Made by a program: the position numbers and the translations under genes. From positions 10,365,141 to 10,429,140 of the forward strand of contig JAJEKV010000023.1 in the NCBI GenBank assembly GCA_021234155.1: a stretch of DNA of 64,000 bases, given 5' to 3'. The notes under the pieces were generated by a model, which was not told the DNA's origin, did not search any database, and saw only the letters and a program-made list of their open reading frames with translations. Within the stretch, counting starts at the first letter, position 1; each line of letters begins with the position of its first letter. This document shows positions 50,415 through 61,391 of this stretch, piece by piece. This DNA comes from Isoetes taiwanensis. Lineage: Eukaryota; Streptophyta; Lycopodiopsida; Isoetales; Isoetaceae.

Positions 50415-50444
50415 TACGTGGCGAGTGTAGGAGGATGGCATGCA
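50415..50444 (+). promoter_or_regulatory. ABRE and RY motifs in the LEA promoter
   Basis: TACGTGGC (50415-50422) fits the ABA-response element consensus YACGTGGC. CATGCA (50439-50444) is the RY core recognised by B3 factors such as ABI3. They lie 60-90 bases before the ATG of a seed-maturation-type LEA gene, where such pairing is expected. Confidence 0.6.
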
Positions 50445-50505
50445 CACTACTTATTAACGAGTGTGTTGGGGTCGGGCAAGCAAAACCCCCCTTAACAATT
50501 GGAAT

Positions 50506-51952
50506 ATGGCAGCCACTATTTCTCATCCCGGCCAACAAGTTAACTATGGTCCGGAAGCCGAAGATTCTGAAGAATTTAGGCCTCACCCTAATCCCCAGGC
50601 ATGGCAGCAACATCCTCAGGCCGCATTCAAGCCTCCTCTTCTTGACGAGAAGGGCGAGTTTCAAGCCAAGACCATCGGTGATGTAAGTATTTGCTTTTAT
50701 TTCTTTCACATGGGTCTTCACCGAAACGTCTTGGAGTTCTTATTCTCTTGTTCGCCAGATCTTTTTCTATGTTTATTTTTCTGTGCATATATTTCTTCTT
50801 GTTCCTTTGGTAATTTTCCTGCTTTCTTCAGTGAAAAACTATTGTCTTATTTGCCTCGTCCGTTTGCTCAATTTTTTTTTTTTATATTTATTTTGCCATG
50901 CATATATGTGTCATTTTTCCTTTGAGATCTTATTCTTTTTCACCTGAAATATCTTGTGTTCTTGATGCTGTCGTCCTTGAAGTTTGCCTTTGTTCCCTTG
51001 AAACATTTTATGTTCTTGGCAACATCATGCTGCTTCTTGATGTTATCCTTGGTGCCCTTGTATACTCTAATTGCCTGCCTTAGGTTTTTGAGGTTGTATG
51101 CATTTTTCCTATGTTACCTCTGAGTTTGTCCTTTAGTGACAATTGTTTGTTGTTTGGCTTTGTTTAGGCCCTCGAAGAAGCTTCCAGGAAATGCCAAGAT
51201 AAGATCTTGGAGCTGAAGGATGTTAGAGCTATTCAAAGCGCAGAAGCTCGAGCTACTGGTGTTCCTTCTGGTGTATTAGGCGGCCCTGCTGCTTATGCTT
51301 ATGGCCTTTTTGAGAATTCTAGGAAGGCAACTCTTGGCGATGCACTTAAGGTTATCAAATTTAAATGTCTTTTGTGCTTTCATGTTTTTGCAGGTTCTTC
51401 TCTTTACTGCTAACATAGAATGCATTTTGTTTTGATAATTAATGCTAGTATTACAGCTGAGTTTAGCATTGTACATTTGCGAGCATTGATCCTGATATCT
51501 TAGATCAATAAATGTGTATCTGAGTTGAATTGTTTCATTGCTGGCATTGGTTATGATGTTTCAATGAAATGTGATCATGGGTAGGATGTGATGTCCAGAT
51601 GCAGTATTAGTCTATGCTTCTTATTGGATGCTTATAAATTTGATAACCACCATCGTATGACGTAGTTCTATATGTGCTACAGGATGTAAAGCACTATTTG
51701 CCTGCAGATAAAGTGGTGACAGAGCGGGATGCAAGAAGAATTCGAGATGCTGAAGCACGGAATGATCCTTTAGGACAGATCAGTCCAAATGGAGTAGCTG
51801 CTTGTGTGGAGGCATGTGCAGAATATAATATGCAGCACGGATTGGTTCCAATGCCATCTCCAACAAGCATCCCTAGAAGTGCCATGGGAAGAGCTGGCCT
51901 TGGTTTTGTTCCAGGATCTCCTGGATCGCCCAGATCTCAAAAACAACGCTGA
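50506..51952 (+). CDS. Seed maturation protein (SMP) domain LEA protein
   Basis: SMP-type LEA proteins accumulate late in embryo or spore maturation and under drying, and probably protect cell contents. There are three exons with phase-0 GT-AG introns: 50506-50682, 51168-51350 and 51683-51952, giving 209 residues. The first 59 residues are hydrophilic and proline-rich and end in FQAKTIGD. Residues 60-120 hold one SMP-like unit with DVRAIQSAEARATG and GVLGGPAAYA. Residues 121-170 hold the next, with YLPADKVVTERDARRIRDAE, ARNDPLG and GVAACVEACAEYN. The tail is Ser/Pro/Gly-rich and basic (GSPGSPRSQKQR). No defects are seen. ABRE and RY motifs upstream support ABA and maturation control. Confidence 0.88.
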
Positions 51953-53003
51953 GCTTCATTCTGCCGGGATACCTTTGTACATAAATCCGATTATCTCCTG
52001 AGTCTTAAAGTAAATATATAACGAATATGACTCCCTTTACTTTCGTTATGTGGTGCATGAGCATGATCATTTATGTTGTGCATGAACATGATTTGCAGTT
52101 CAGTATTGCTGGAGTTAGAAGAAAAGAAGGCTTGGAGTGTTCAATCTTTATCGTGTTTTGTATATGGTTTGTTCATACTTGGATTGGCGAGTAAATGAAA
52201 GTTGTTTAGATTGTAGGTAACTGCAGGGGAACTTTTTCTTTTAAATCGTGGTATCTATTGCGGTCTGAGTTTTTATTTTATGGCCTCTCAATCACGGAAG
52301 ATTCTCTGAAATCTTCCACATCTAAGGCCCTTTTTCCATGGCATAGATGTCTTAAATTGACCTTAATATGATTGGGCCAAATAAGCAAATATGATGCCAC
52401 AGGTTTTCCACTAAAACTTTTAGGACACGTCTTAAATCAATTCCGTACAACTCCAGTCTTATTTTCTTCCGGGGGAAATCCCCCGCCATAAAATAAGACA
52501 GCAGATCCTAACCAATCATTTGTCTCCTTTGCCGCAATCCAAGGCTGTCCAAAAAAGAAGAAGAGTAGAGCTGGCTTGATCGGAACTGCAATCGATTGAA
52601 ATTGTAACAGCAATAGATCGGAATTGGAAGCGCAATCGACTGCACCAACAATTACAAATATGAGCAGTAGGTTGGATTCCGGCAGTTCTTCAAGCTGCAT
52701 GTCAATTTTGGCAGTTCAAGAGGTCGAATTTGGCAGTTCAGAATAGCTTCAGATCGATTTCTTCAGGTCGGATTCAGAAGTTCTTCAGGTCGGATTCGGC
52801 AGTTCAGATTTTTAACGGTCGATTTCATAAGGCAATCAGGTCGTTCCTCAGACTCTCAGGTCGGATTCCATAGTCTTCTCTTGAGGAGGTCGATTTCATA
52901 TTTTCCTATTGTCGATTTCATAGTATTATCTGGTCGATTTCAGATTGTTCTCAGGCCTGTTTCGATTTCAGATTATTCTGTTTTGTGAGACCAAACAGCT
53001 CTG
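51953..53003. other. Intergenic with degenerate short repeats
   Basis: This begins with the 3' region of the LEA gene. From about 52720 to 52970 a degenerate GGTCGATTTCA / GGTCGGATTC motif recurs roughly nine times, interleaved with GGCAGTTC (about 52680-52810). No gene. Confidence 0.5.
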
Positions 53004-53355
53004 TTTTGGCAAATCAGAGGCGACCTTACATTGCACAGCAACACGCACCACAGGTGAGACAGAGAATTTCATTGCACGAATGGGGTGTGCATCAACTTCT
53101 TTCTCAGAGAATTTCATTGCACGAATGGGGTGTGCATCAACTTCTTTCTCATTTGTAAGCGTGGCATTCTTTGTGATAAACTGATCAAGACCAACCATAG
53201 CTACAGTGTTACCGCAGGGTACATCTTCCACACACTCTTGTTTCCTTCCCATCCAAATTAGAGTTCTCTGAACACTTTTCACATATAGATCCTTCTTTTG
53301 CCCTGGAAAATAATTTGGCCTCATAATTCGTACCTTTAAACCAGCAGAAAGCTTC
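53004..53355 (-). pseudogene. EF2: Elongation factor 2 (eEF2) gene fragment with internal duplication
   Basis: The minus strand encodes a piece of domain II of the ribosomal translocase eEF2. Matches include [67 protein letters not shown] and [20 protein letters not shown] 45-base in-frame tandem duplication (starts at 53061 and 53106 on the plus strand) repeats [15 protein letters not shown]. The fragment is about 115 codons, against a full protein of about 840, and ends abruptly at both sides. It lies just upstream of a Harbinger-type transposon and may have been captured by an element or by repair. Confidence 0.88.
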
Positions 53356-53439
53356 AATTTCTTGTTTTGATTTCTTGTTCCAGTCGACACCATTCTATTT
53401 CTTAAAAGTGAGAATTTGGATTTTTTTTTTTTTCTATTT

Positions 53440-53640
53440 CTACATGTCTCTGTATTTTCTATGGTTTTTTACATGCTTATGGTTTCTATATGGTATCTAC
53501 ACATGCTTATGTAGATACATTTTTGTACATTTTCTACATTCTTATGGTTTCCATATGGTATCTACATGCTTATGTAGATACAATTTTTTACATTTTCTAC
53601 ATGCTTATGGTTTTTCTATATGGTATCTAATGGTAATCAT
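53440..53640 (+). repeat. Imperfect tandem repeat of about 75 bp
   Basis: CTTATGGTTTCTATATGGTA and ACATGCTTATGTAGATACA blocks alternate two to three times, each followed by TTTTTACATTTTCTACAT. No coding significance is seen. Confidence 0.7.
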
Positions 53641-54399
53641 TTAAAATCCTTGTAACTCCCTTCATGTAAAATCCTTATGCATAGGTCATGTGAAATCATT
53701 GTACATAATGTGCATTATTGAAAAATCCTAGTGCATAGGCCATGTGAATTCATTGTCATGTAAAATCATTGTGCAATTCCTTATGCTTATGTTCTTTTAT
53801 TGTGTGCAATCTACTTTGGCATGCTTCAATTGTACTCATGCTATTTTTCTTTTCTTTATTTGGCGTTTTAGATTCCCAAAGATCCCCATGGCAGGATTTG
53901 ATGGTTTTGATGGTTTTTCCTATATGCCTCAAGGATATTCGTCCTTGCCTTATACACAGAGCCTTGAGGAACCTGAATCTCAAGAAATACCTTCCTCTCA
54001 ACCTACTCTGCCACTTCCAAATTATCCAGTCCATTTTCATGCATTTCACGTGGTCCAGTTGCAGCAGATCTGCTAACCCTCTGATATATCCTTATCCTAG
54101 TCCTCCTATTATAACAGAGCCAAGTCAAAACATTGCTGAAATTGTTCCAAAACCCAGTCTGAAAAAGAGACCTCGTGGAAGAAAAGCAAAGGAGCCTGCC
54201 AAAGCACCTGCTAGAGACGTGCAAAAAGGAAGAGGCACAAACTGGAAAGACAATTGGGTGGTTGCTCTAATCCACTTACGTGGAGAACAAGGTGACGGTG
54301 CAAACGCACTAATTACTTGCATTTGCACTAATAAAAAGCATCTTTCAAAGATTCCCTAAAATACCCTTAAATTTAGCCACTTTGGGGGGGCCAATTAAA

Positions 54400-57300
54400 A
54401 AAATGACCCTAAATTTACGAATTTGGTAGCTATTTTAGGGGTCAAAATTACAAAAAGTTGGCGTCTTGTTAATTTGACATCCCCATTTTAGGTAGAAAAA
54501 TAATAATCTAATTTAATTGTTTTCGGGACACATATAAAAAGTGGCAAAATGAAACAACCAGCAAATTCTTGACAAATTTTGAAGACAAAAACATTAAAAT
54601 GGAGCCGTATGCATTTTTTATTGCTCAAGGAGCAGCACACATGCTATGCGCGCATGGGCAAGGCACAAAAATAAAAAAAAAAAACACAAAAGAAACAAAA
54701 ATTGCAAAATGCTATGCGCACATAGCAGGGATCCTAAGTTTGAAAGACAAACATTGTACAAACTAGTCATGTACAGCTGTACAAATACTCAAATTACACG
54801 AGTAGCTTACGGCCTTTAAGAAGAGCAGGTATTGGAATGTCGTCGTACTCATCAACTCCTTCAGACTGGTCATCACCTTAAACATCACCATTTTTTGTAA
54901 TTCAAATTTAAAATTGCCCTCCATTTTAAATGCAAACTTCCACTTTTGGGTGTGATGCCATAACATGAATTTCTTGGTTTCAATATGCATATTGGTGTAT
55001 CAAAACTTAAGTTTTAGGTGTTTTGCAAACTTAAGATATCATGCTAAATCTGGGAGACTACAAAAATCATATTGAATACCACATTGCCAAAAGTTCAGAT
55101 GAATGTCCTAAGCATTTCATGGTCACATGAATTTTACGTTTTACAACGTTGAAAGTGGCAACAAGGCTCATAAATAAGTTATTATAATATTAAAATTATT
55201 GTGAGGCTATGCATGCATAGCACTATGACTACACAACAATATGTGATGTAGTGGATGTTTGTTAAAGCATTGTGAGGCTATCCGCGCGAGCACTGTGACT
55301 ACACAAGAGTGTGAACCATTGGAAAGAGTGTTATAGAATTAACAATAATGCAAAATATCATGACTTAGCACAACGTTATGCATGTGTATACCCATGGCTA
55401 AGGAAGACAATGTTACTGAGCTAACTAAGTAGAACCAACTTGAAGACACGAGTTGTCACTTTGCACACCAAAATGTTGTCAAGCTAAGTGCTCATAGTAG
55501 GCCTAGTCAAGAAGATATTGTTAGGATACCTAGATTGCAACCTTTTGTGTAAAAAAAAAGGGATAAACAAATAATGGTAAGTTGGGAGGAAACTAGGTAG
55601 GTAGAAACAAGAACATGGTAGAAAAAATGGGTAGGTAGAAGGTAACATGGTAGGTAGGGGCTATGCGCGCATGGGCAATTTTTCGATGCTATGCGCGCAT
55701 AGGGCAAAATTTTTTTTTTTTCAGCCAGACATAGCTTTCGGCTTAATCGGCACATCTTGCTTTCGGGACGTCTTGAAGACACAGGAATCGGAGGAAGATC
55801 CGGAAGGCAGATCTTGAAGGCAGATCTTGCGGGAAGATCTTGCAGAAGGCAGATCCGGGACGTCTTGAAGGCAGATCTTGCGGGAAGACACAGGAATCGG
55901 AGGAAGATCCGGAACAGTTGTATAAGGTAAAAATTATCTTCTGCTACAGTGTAATGGGCGATCTCTTTTGAACAGTAATATGCAGTAATGTGCTACAGTA
56001 TTTTTCGATGGTTTATCTATGATTCTTGTGTTTATTTTAAACAAGTAAATATCATATTGCAGTTGTGATAAATCTATTGTATCTATTTGAGTGCAAGATA
56101 TTAATTCAATATATAAGAGACTAGAACTTGAGTTCTTATTATACTAACACTTTTGCAGCAGGATTACTTCTGTATTTCTCTAACCCTAGCATGATTTCTG
56201 ATGTAAGAAGATTCTATCTATTGATCTCATAGTTCTGCCGTTTCTACTCTGAAAACTTATGGAAAAGCATTATGGGGCAATCTTGCAGATAAATTTGGTC
56301 CTTTCTCTTTTGTAAAATGAGGTTTGAGGTGATTTAGAAGGTGATTTCGCAGGTGGATTTTGATGATTTTGCAAGCACTTTCAGGTAAAAATTTGAGATA
56401 TTCTGAGTTATTTCTTCTCTTTGCAAGTAATTTCTAGAGTCAGATGCCTGTACTTGCTTTGTTTCTGGAACAACAACTTGCCTTTAAAAGCGTGTTCAGT
56501 TAAGTTTATGATTTAAAGAAGCATGTTCCGTTAACTTTATGATTTAAATTCTTTCTTGTAACAACGTAGTAATTCACTTACGAGTTTTAACATAATTTTG
56601 TTTAAAAATTTGCAGCTAGAACACTTAGTTGCAGGGATATGATCAGCATTCATGGCCTTTTCTTTTATCTGAACTTTCTACCCATGCTCAAGTAAGGTTG
56701 TTAGAATATTGTTATAATTCTAGCAAGATCAATTATTTCTGAAAGATCTCAAGGATTTAATTATTTGGATTCAAGGACCAAGAGGGCTTTGAAAATTTCC
56801 TGATTGTTTCTCAAAGGTTTTCCCTCTGCAGCTGTACGTATTCTTCACATTTTAATTACATTCAATGGAACTGTGATTTTAAATGTTATCTATGTGCGCA
56901 TAGCCGAGAGCTTTTAAATATTGTTGCTTGTCTATGCGCGCATGGACAAGCGATATATTTTAAAGCTCTACCCTATGAAAGTATAGGCTAGATGTTGACA
57001 AAACTAGGTGTTATAGAAATGACATATTATTTAGGAGTTCCTTTCTATGCCCACATAGACAAGTGGTACTTTTTGTTTTCATTGATCCTATGTGCTCATA
57101 GGCATTTATATGTCCATGCCATGAGCTTTTATTATTTGGTCTTTAGTTCTTATTGGGAAATGTTGAGCAAAGATGCATCAAATTCTAATGCTTGTACACC
57201 AATTAAGAAGTACAATCAAAGGAAGGAATCTACATTTCCGCTTACAGAAGCAAACACCTGGTTTTATATATATTATGTAAAGATGAACAATTGATCTTTA

Positions 57301-58180
57301 AAGATTTTAATGTCAGTTGATATGTTGCTTGCTTTGTGATCTTCCTGTAAGTTAAAAAATATAATAAATGTTGCATTTCGAATTTCTCATTCGCTTCAAT
57401 GCAATTCAAATGTATAATTTTTTTTTTTCTACAACTTGTGTTTATGGTTGTCTTCACAAATGTGGTTGTTTTACATTATATTAGTCCTTTTAAACAAAGT
57501 TTACATTTGAGACTCTAAAACAGGCATGAATTTTAGATTTGAATTATGCTTGTTTTACATTGCTATTAGTCCTTTTAAACAAAGTTTACATCTGAGACCC
57601 TAAAACAGGCATGAATTTTAGATTTGAAAAGGGAATCCACTTGATACCACTGTTAAAACGATTGACGAAGATGACAACAACAAAGAAAACCTTCATGCTA
57701 AGCAAGTTCCACTTGATATTTAAAACTCTTCGACCTAATCGAGTTCAAGTGCCATTATTATTTATTATTTGACTTGCATTCTTTCTAGAGTACCTAAAAT
57801 TGACTATCTCTGTCTATGCGCGCATAGACAAATCGCTATTCAAAAAGGTTCCGCTTGATGCTTAAAAAGGAAATTGGCCTTGTTTAATGCAAATGTGATG
57901 ATTACATTTTCATGAGCTTATATCTCTCATACGTATTTGAACTAATGTGTCTCTCTCTCTCTATGCGCGCATTGGCTATGTGTAATGTATTTTGCAATCT
58001 TGTATCATAAAGCCCATTTTTTGTTCTACTTTGACCACAATATTTTCACGCACTCCAAAAATGGTTCTTTTCAATGTGCAACCTTTTTCTTGTTCTTATG
58101 TTTTAAAAAATATGCCAAAAGTACCAAATTTTATCTGCAATTGCACCACAGGTCATTAGTGTGTTTGCACCGTCACCTTG
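54400..58180. other. Interval between Myb exons, no gene
   Basis: AT-rich sequence with no recognisable protein. Besides the palindromes it contains a duplicated block of about 70 bp (GAGGCTAT ... CACT(A/G)TGACTACACAA at 55204 and 55275). A GCAGATCTTG / CGGGAAGA repeat occurs at 55800-55910. A repeated TAGTCCTTTTAAACAAAGTT block occurs near 57484 and 57564. Confidence 0.5.
54644..57974. repeat. Twelve copies of a CTATGCGCGCATAG-like palindrome
   Basis: Starts: 54644, 54712, 55207, 55278, 55661, 55689, 56890, 56932, 57045, 57088, 57814 and 57961. The copies at 55689 and 57814 are the perfect 14-base palindrome. The others differ by one to four bases, mostly in the central GCGC or the last two positions. 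All lie between the two Myb-like exons. None was noticed elsewhere in the window. Confidence 0.85.
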
Positions 58181-59028
58181 TTGGAGAAATGCACGAGGAA
58201 TTTATCACTAAAGTTGGAAAGCAAGGTTTTGATATTTGGCAAAAAATGTATTTGCAGTTAGTGTCACGTTGCCCAGACTTGGATAAAGATACTGAAGCAT
58301 GCAGAAAGAAGTGGCAAGCAGTTTATGGAGACTATAGACATGATAAAGCACAAACTAATCTCTCTGGTGCAGAACGATCTGAGAAGTGTAGATGGTTTGA
58401 TCTAATAGATCAATACATGAGTGAGCATGCTCATGTTGTTTGTTATGCTCATGACAGCGCTATAGATGCTAATACATCCATGGCAGAAAATACAGAGGAG
58501 GAGGACATTGTTGAGACAGAAGAAGTGGAGAGTACTAAGACATCCATTGAGAAAGAGGATGGGGGAAAGAGGTTGACACCTGATGAGAAAAGAACTGTAA
58601 ATCCAAAGAAAAAGAAAAAGTCAAAAGGTGCAGCATCTAAGGTTGCTTTGGCTATCAAAAGAATGACTAAAATAAGCGAGAAGGCTCAAGATGATAACCT
58701 CGCTCTTGAGAAGGAAAAATTGAATATGTTGAAAGGGATATCTCAAAGTCTACAAGGCCTTTTCGAAAAACTGCAGTAGCAGCCACTTTAAACTAGTCTT
58801 CTAGCTGTCAAATCAATCAAAGTAGTCGAGTAATGTTTTTTGCTTGTTTTATTTCTATTGAAGTAATTGTTTTCCATTGGGTAAACTAGTCTTCCACTTG
58901 TTCTATTTCTAATGAATTTCATAATTGTCAAATTACTATTCCACTTGTGAATTTTTATTGTTTCGTTTTAAATCCAAACTCTTACCATTCTCTATCATGT
59001 ATTGCATGCTTAGGTCATATCTATTGGC

Positions 59029-60351
59029 ATGGATCCAACTATTTGGCAGAGTCTTCTTCAAGTTTGCCAAGCACTTCATGTTTTCATCATGCTTGAGTTG
59101 TTGAGGCCTAGTGATGCACGGCCGTCAGCTAGGTAGATGAAAGCATGCATGCAAGTGATTGAATTAGTGAGCTACATGCCCTTCATGAAGAGGGAAAGGC
59201 CTATTTGTTGGGCGCATAAGCGGGTCCAAGGCTTATATGAGAACATTCTATCAGTGAGCCACACTGATAGAATGTTTCGTCAAAGAATGAGGGTGTCTAG
59301 AGCAACCTTTCAATGGGTTTGTGATATTTTGCAGCCAGTCTTATTGAAAAAAGATACCAACATGCGAATGGCAATAGAAGTGCCAAAAAAGGTTGCCATT
59401 GCATTGACACGATTGGCTACTGGGTCAACACTAGACTATGTAGTAGAACTTTATGGAGTTGGCACCACAACTGTTCATAGATGCATTGTGGAATTTAGTC
59501 GAGCTATCAAGCTAAAAATGAGAGATCTGCATTGTGGATTGCATTGGCCAAGTGAAAATCAATGCAAAGACTTTGCTATTGCATATGAGGCAAAACAGGG
59601 TATTCCTAATGTAATCGGAGCAGTAGATGGTAGTCATATTCCTATCACGGCTCCAACTGATCATGCTGCAGACTATTACAATAAAAAAGGATTCCATTCG
59701 ATACTTCTACAAGCTATTGTGGATTCCAGATGCTTGATATGGGACTATGATATTGGGTGGGCGGGAAGCATGCATGATTGGGCTCTAATGCAAAGAACAG
59801 TTGCTTACACTGAATTTAAGTCTGGAAAAATGAAGGATTATTGTTTGCTTGGTGATGCTGCGTATACTCCAAGGCTTTGGTTGTTGACCCCATTTATTAA
59901 CAAAGGTACCGGATTTAAGGATCATGAAAAACATTGGAATTTCATCCAGTCGAGCACTAGAATGTCTGTGGAACGAGCTTTTGGCATACTAAAAGCACGA
60001 TTCCGTATATTGTCGAAGAAGATAGAGACACATCTAAAGCATGTGCCAATGGTTGTAGTTGCTTGCATGGTGATGCATAATTTATGCATCATACATAATG
60101 AAGCATTTGATGAGAGTTGGGTCACTGAAGCGGCCGCGGAGTTAGAAGAGGATGGGGCAAGTGCAAGGGAGGCATTACGTGAACTAGGTGCAGTAAGTGC
60201 ACACCAAAATGAGAAAGTTGAGGTTGATGAGAATGGAGAGGAAAATAGAAATGAGGAAAATGTCGAAGAAGAGCTAGTTCTAGAAGACACTGCAAGAAGG
60301 GATGCGTTGGCAAGGGCTCTATATTGCTCGTTGTTCTATGGACATAGATGA
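59029..60351 (+). pseudogene. PIF/Harbinger DDE transposase with one premature stop
   Basis: The transposase cuts and rejoins element ends. The long open frame is 59137-60351 (404 residues), but in the same frame an ATG at 59029 (MDPTIWQSLLQ...) is separated from it by a single TAG at 59134-59136. The original protein was probably about 440 residues. An N-terminal helix-turn-helix region lies at residues 50-125 of the open frame (VSRATFQWVCDIL, YGVGTTTVHRCI). The DDE core has D164 in GAVDGSHIPI, D240 in LLGDAAYTP and E279 in MSVERAFGILK, with HNLCIIHNE near 311-325. The C-terminus is acidic. Starting at 59137 could still give a protein with all catalytic residues. Confidence 0.88.
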
Positions 60352-60441
60352 CATCTAAAAATGTTCTTTATGAGAATTTCATGTTTTTGTGGCTTATAAA
60401 ATCTTCTTTTTTATTTTTGGATGGCTTCGGTTGTCGTGCCA

Positions 60442-60475
60442 GGAACGCCGCATGTAACGCCGCATGCGGCGTTCC
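60442..60475. repeat. GC-rich hairpin, 13-bp perfect arms
   Basis: GGAACGCCGCATG (60442-60454) and CATGCGGCGTTCC (60463-60475) are perfect inverted repeats with an 8-base spacer, about 90 bases after the transposase stop. It could be a terminator-like or subterminal structure of the Harbinger element. Confidence 0.6.
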
Positions 60476-61391
60476 CTTTCATCTTGTGGTCCCCTGCCGG
60501 ATCCAAGTTGCCTCATGCGGATCGAGATGCTGGAATTAAATTCCACTAAATTTGAACTTTAGCGCCAGCATTGAATAAGAAGATTAGACTGAAGGGATGG
60601 CCGTGATCCTCTACAAAATTTGTTTCATGATTTTCCTTAACTCATTTTGGTTTACGATTCTGCTCAAGCTCATCTTGGTGCCTCAACTTGGATGATTCTC
60701 ATTTTGGCAACTCAGTTGGGTCGGATCCTGGAAAGTTGAGCATCCACCATTCCATTTGCCATCTGCAAATACCAGGTAAAGCACAGCTTCAGAAGACTCA
60801 GCTAAGTGGGATTGTGATAAAGCTAATGATAACATTTTTTTTCCCAAGATTCAAAGCTTCTGGAGTTGGTCGGTAAGATTCGCACCAAGTTAAGTTGTAT
60901 CTTCTCTTATAATTTTTAAGATTTTTGTGAGCTTAGAAACAGAGGTAAGATCGTCCCCATTTGTGCTTCTTGAATAGAGGCATCCGAATTAGTTTGGTTA
61001 ATCCATTGTCTAAAATCTGCTTACAAACCCTTTGGCATCCATTCCCGACCTCCCATGCATGCACAAAACTGTGCACAAATACGAACTATAACTCCATTCC
61101 TACGCTGCAGATAGGTGCAAATTGGACTTTCATTCACTGGTCATTGGCGGCCATTTGCACAGATAAGCTACATTGGATGATTGATTGTTGTAATTTTTGC
61201 ACCTCTATATTGATTGTGGTACATTTGGATTGCTTCTAGATCAGTTGTTGCAAGATATCCTCGGCATTTACGACTATACTAGAACATCCAGGTATGTAAC
61301 TTATATAATTTAGAATGTCTTTGCTTCTTCTTCTATGATTTTTACTGCCGGGTTCATTTATCCCTTAACACTATAATAACTGCTTTAGTAT
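60476..61391. other. No gene identified
   Basis: This is non-coding sequence between the Harbinger genes and the hAT-like element. An ORF at 60961-61239 has no recognised domain. Confidence 0.4.

Larger units (their letters stand above)
53889..58779 (+). pseudogene. Harbinger Myb/trihelix-like protein, two exon blocks, frameshifted
   Basis: In Harbinger elements this partner binds DNA and assists the transposase. Exon 1 starts at 53889 (MAGFDGFDGFSYMPQGY) after an acceptor-like ttttag. A frame change near 54050-54070 is needed to continue into PSLKKRPRGRKAKEPAKAPA (nuclear-localisation-like) and NWKDNWVVALIHLRGEQ, the first helix of a trihelix/SANT domain. A donor lies at about 54291. Exon 2 (about 58190-58779) continues with FITKVGKQGFDIWQKMYLQL, DTEACRKKWQAVYGDYRHDK and RWFDLIDQY. 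An acidic stretch, a KKKKKSK tract and a C-terminal helix with leucine spacing follow. The 3.9-kb gap between exons is unusually large for such a gene and is rich in palindromes. Confidence 0.65.
53880..60480 (+). mobile_element. PIF/Harbinger-type DNA transposon (ends not resolved)
   Basis: The pairing of a Myb/trihelix-like gene with a DDE_4-type transposase in the same orientation is the signature of autonomous PIF/Harbinger elements. I could not find matching terminal inverted repeats with TTA duplications, so the limits given are only the coding span plus a downstream hairpin. A frameshift in the Myb exon and one premature stop in the transposase suggest a recently inactivated copy. Confidence 0.7.

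Noticed and set aside
54644-57974. CRISPR-like array
   Set aside because: The palindromes are irregularly spaced, degenerate, and in a plant nuclear context.
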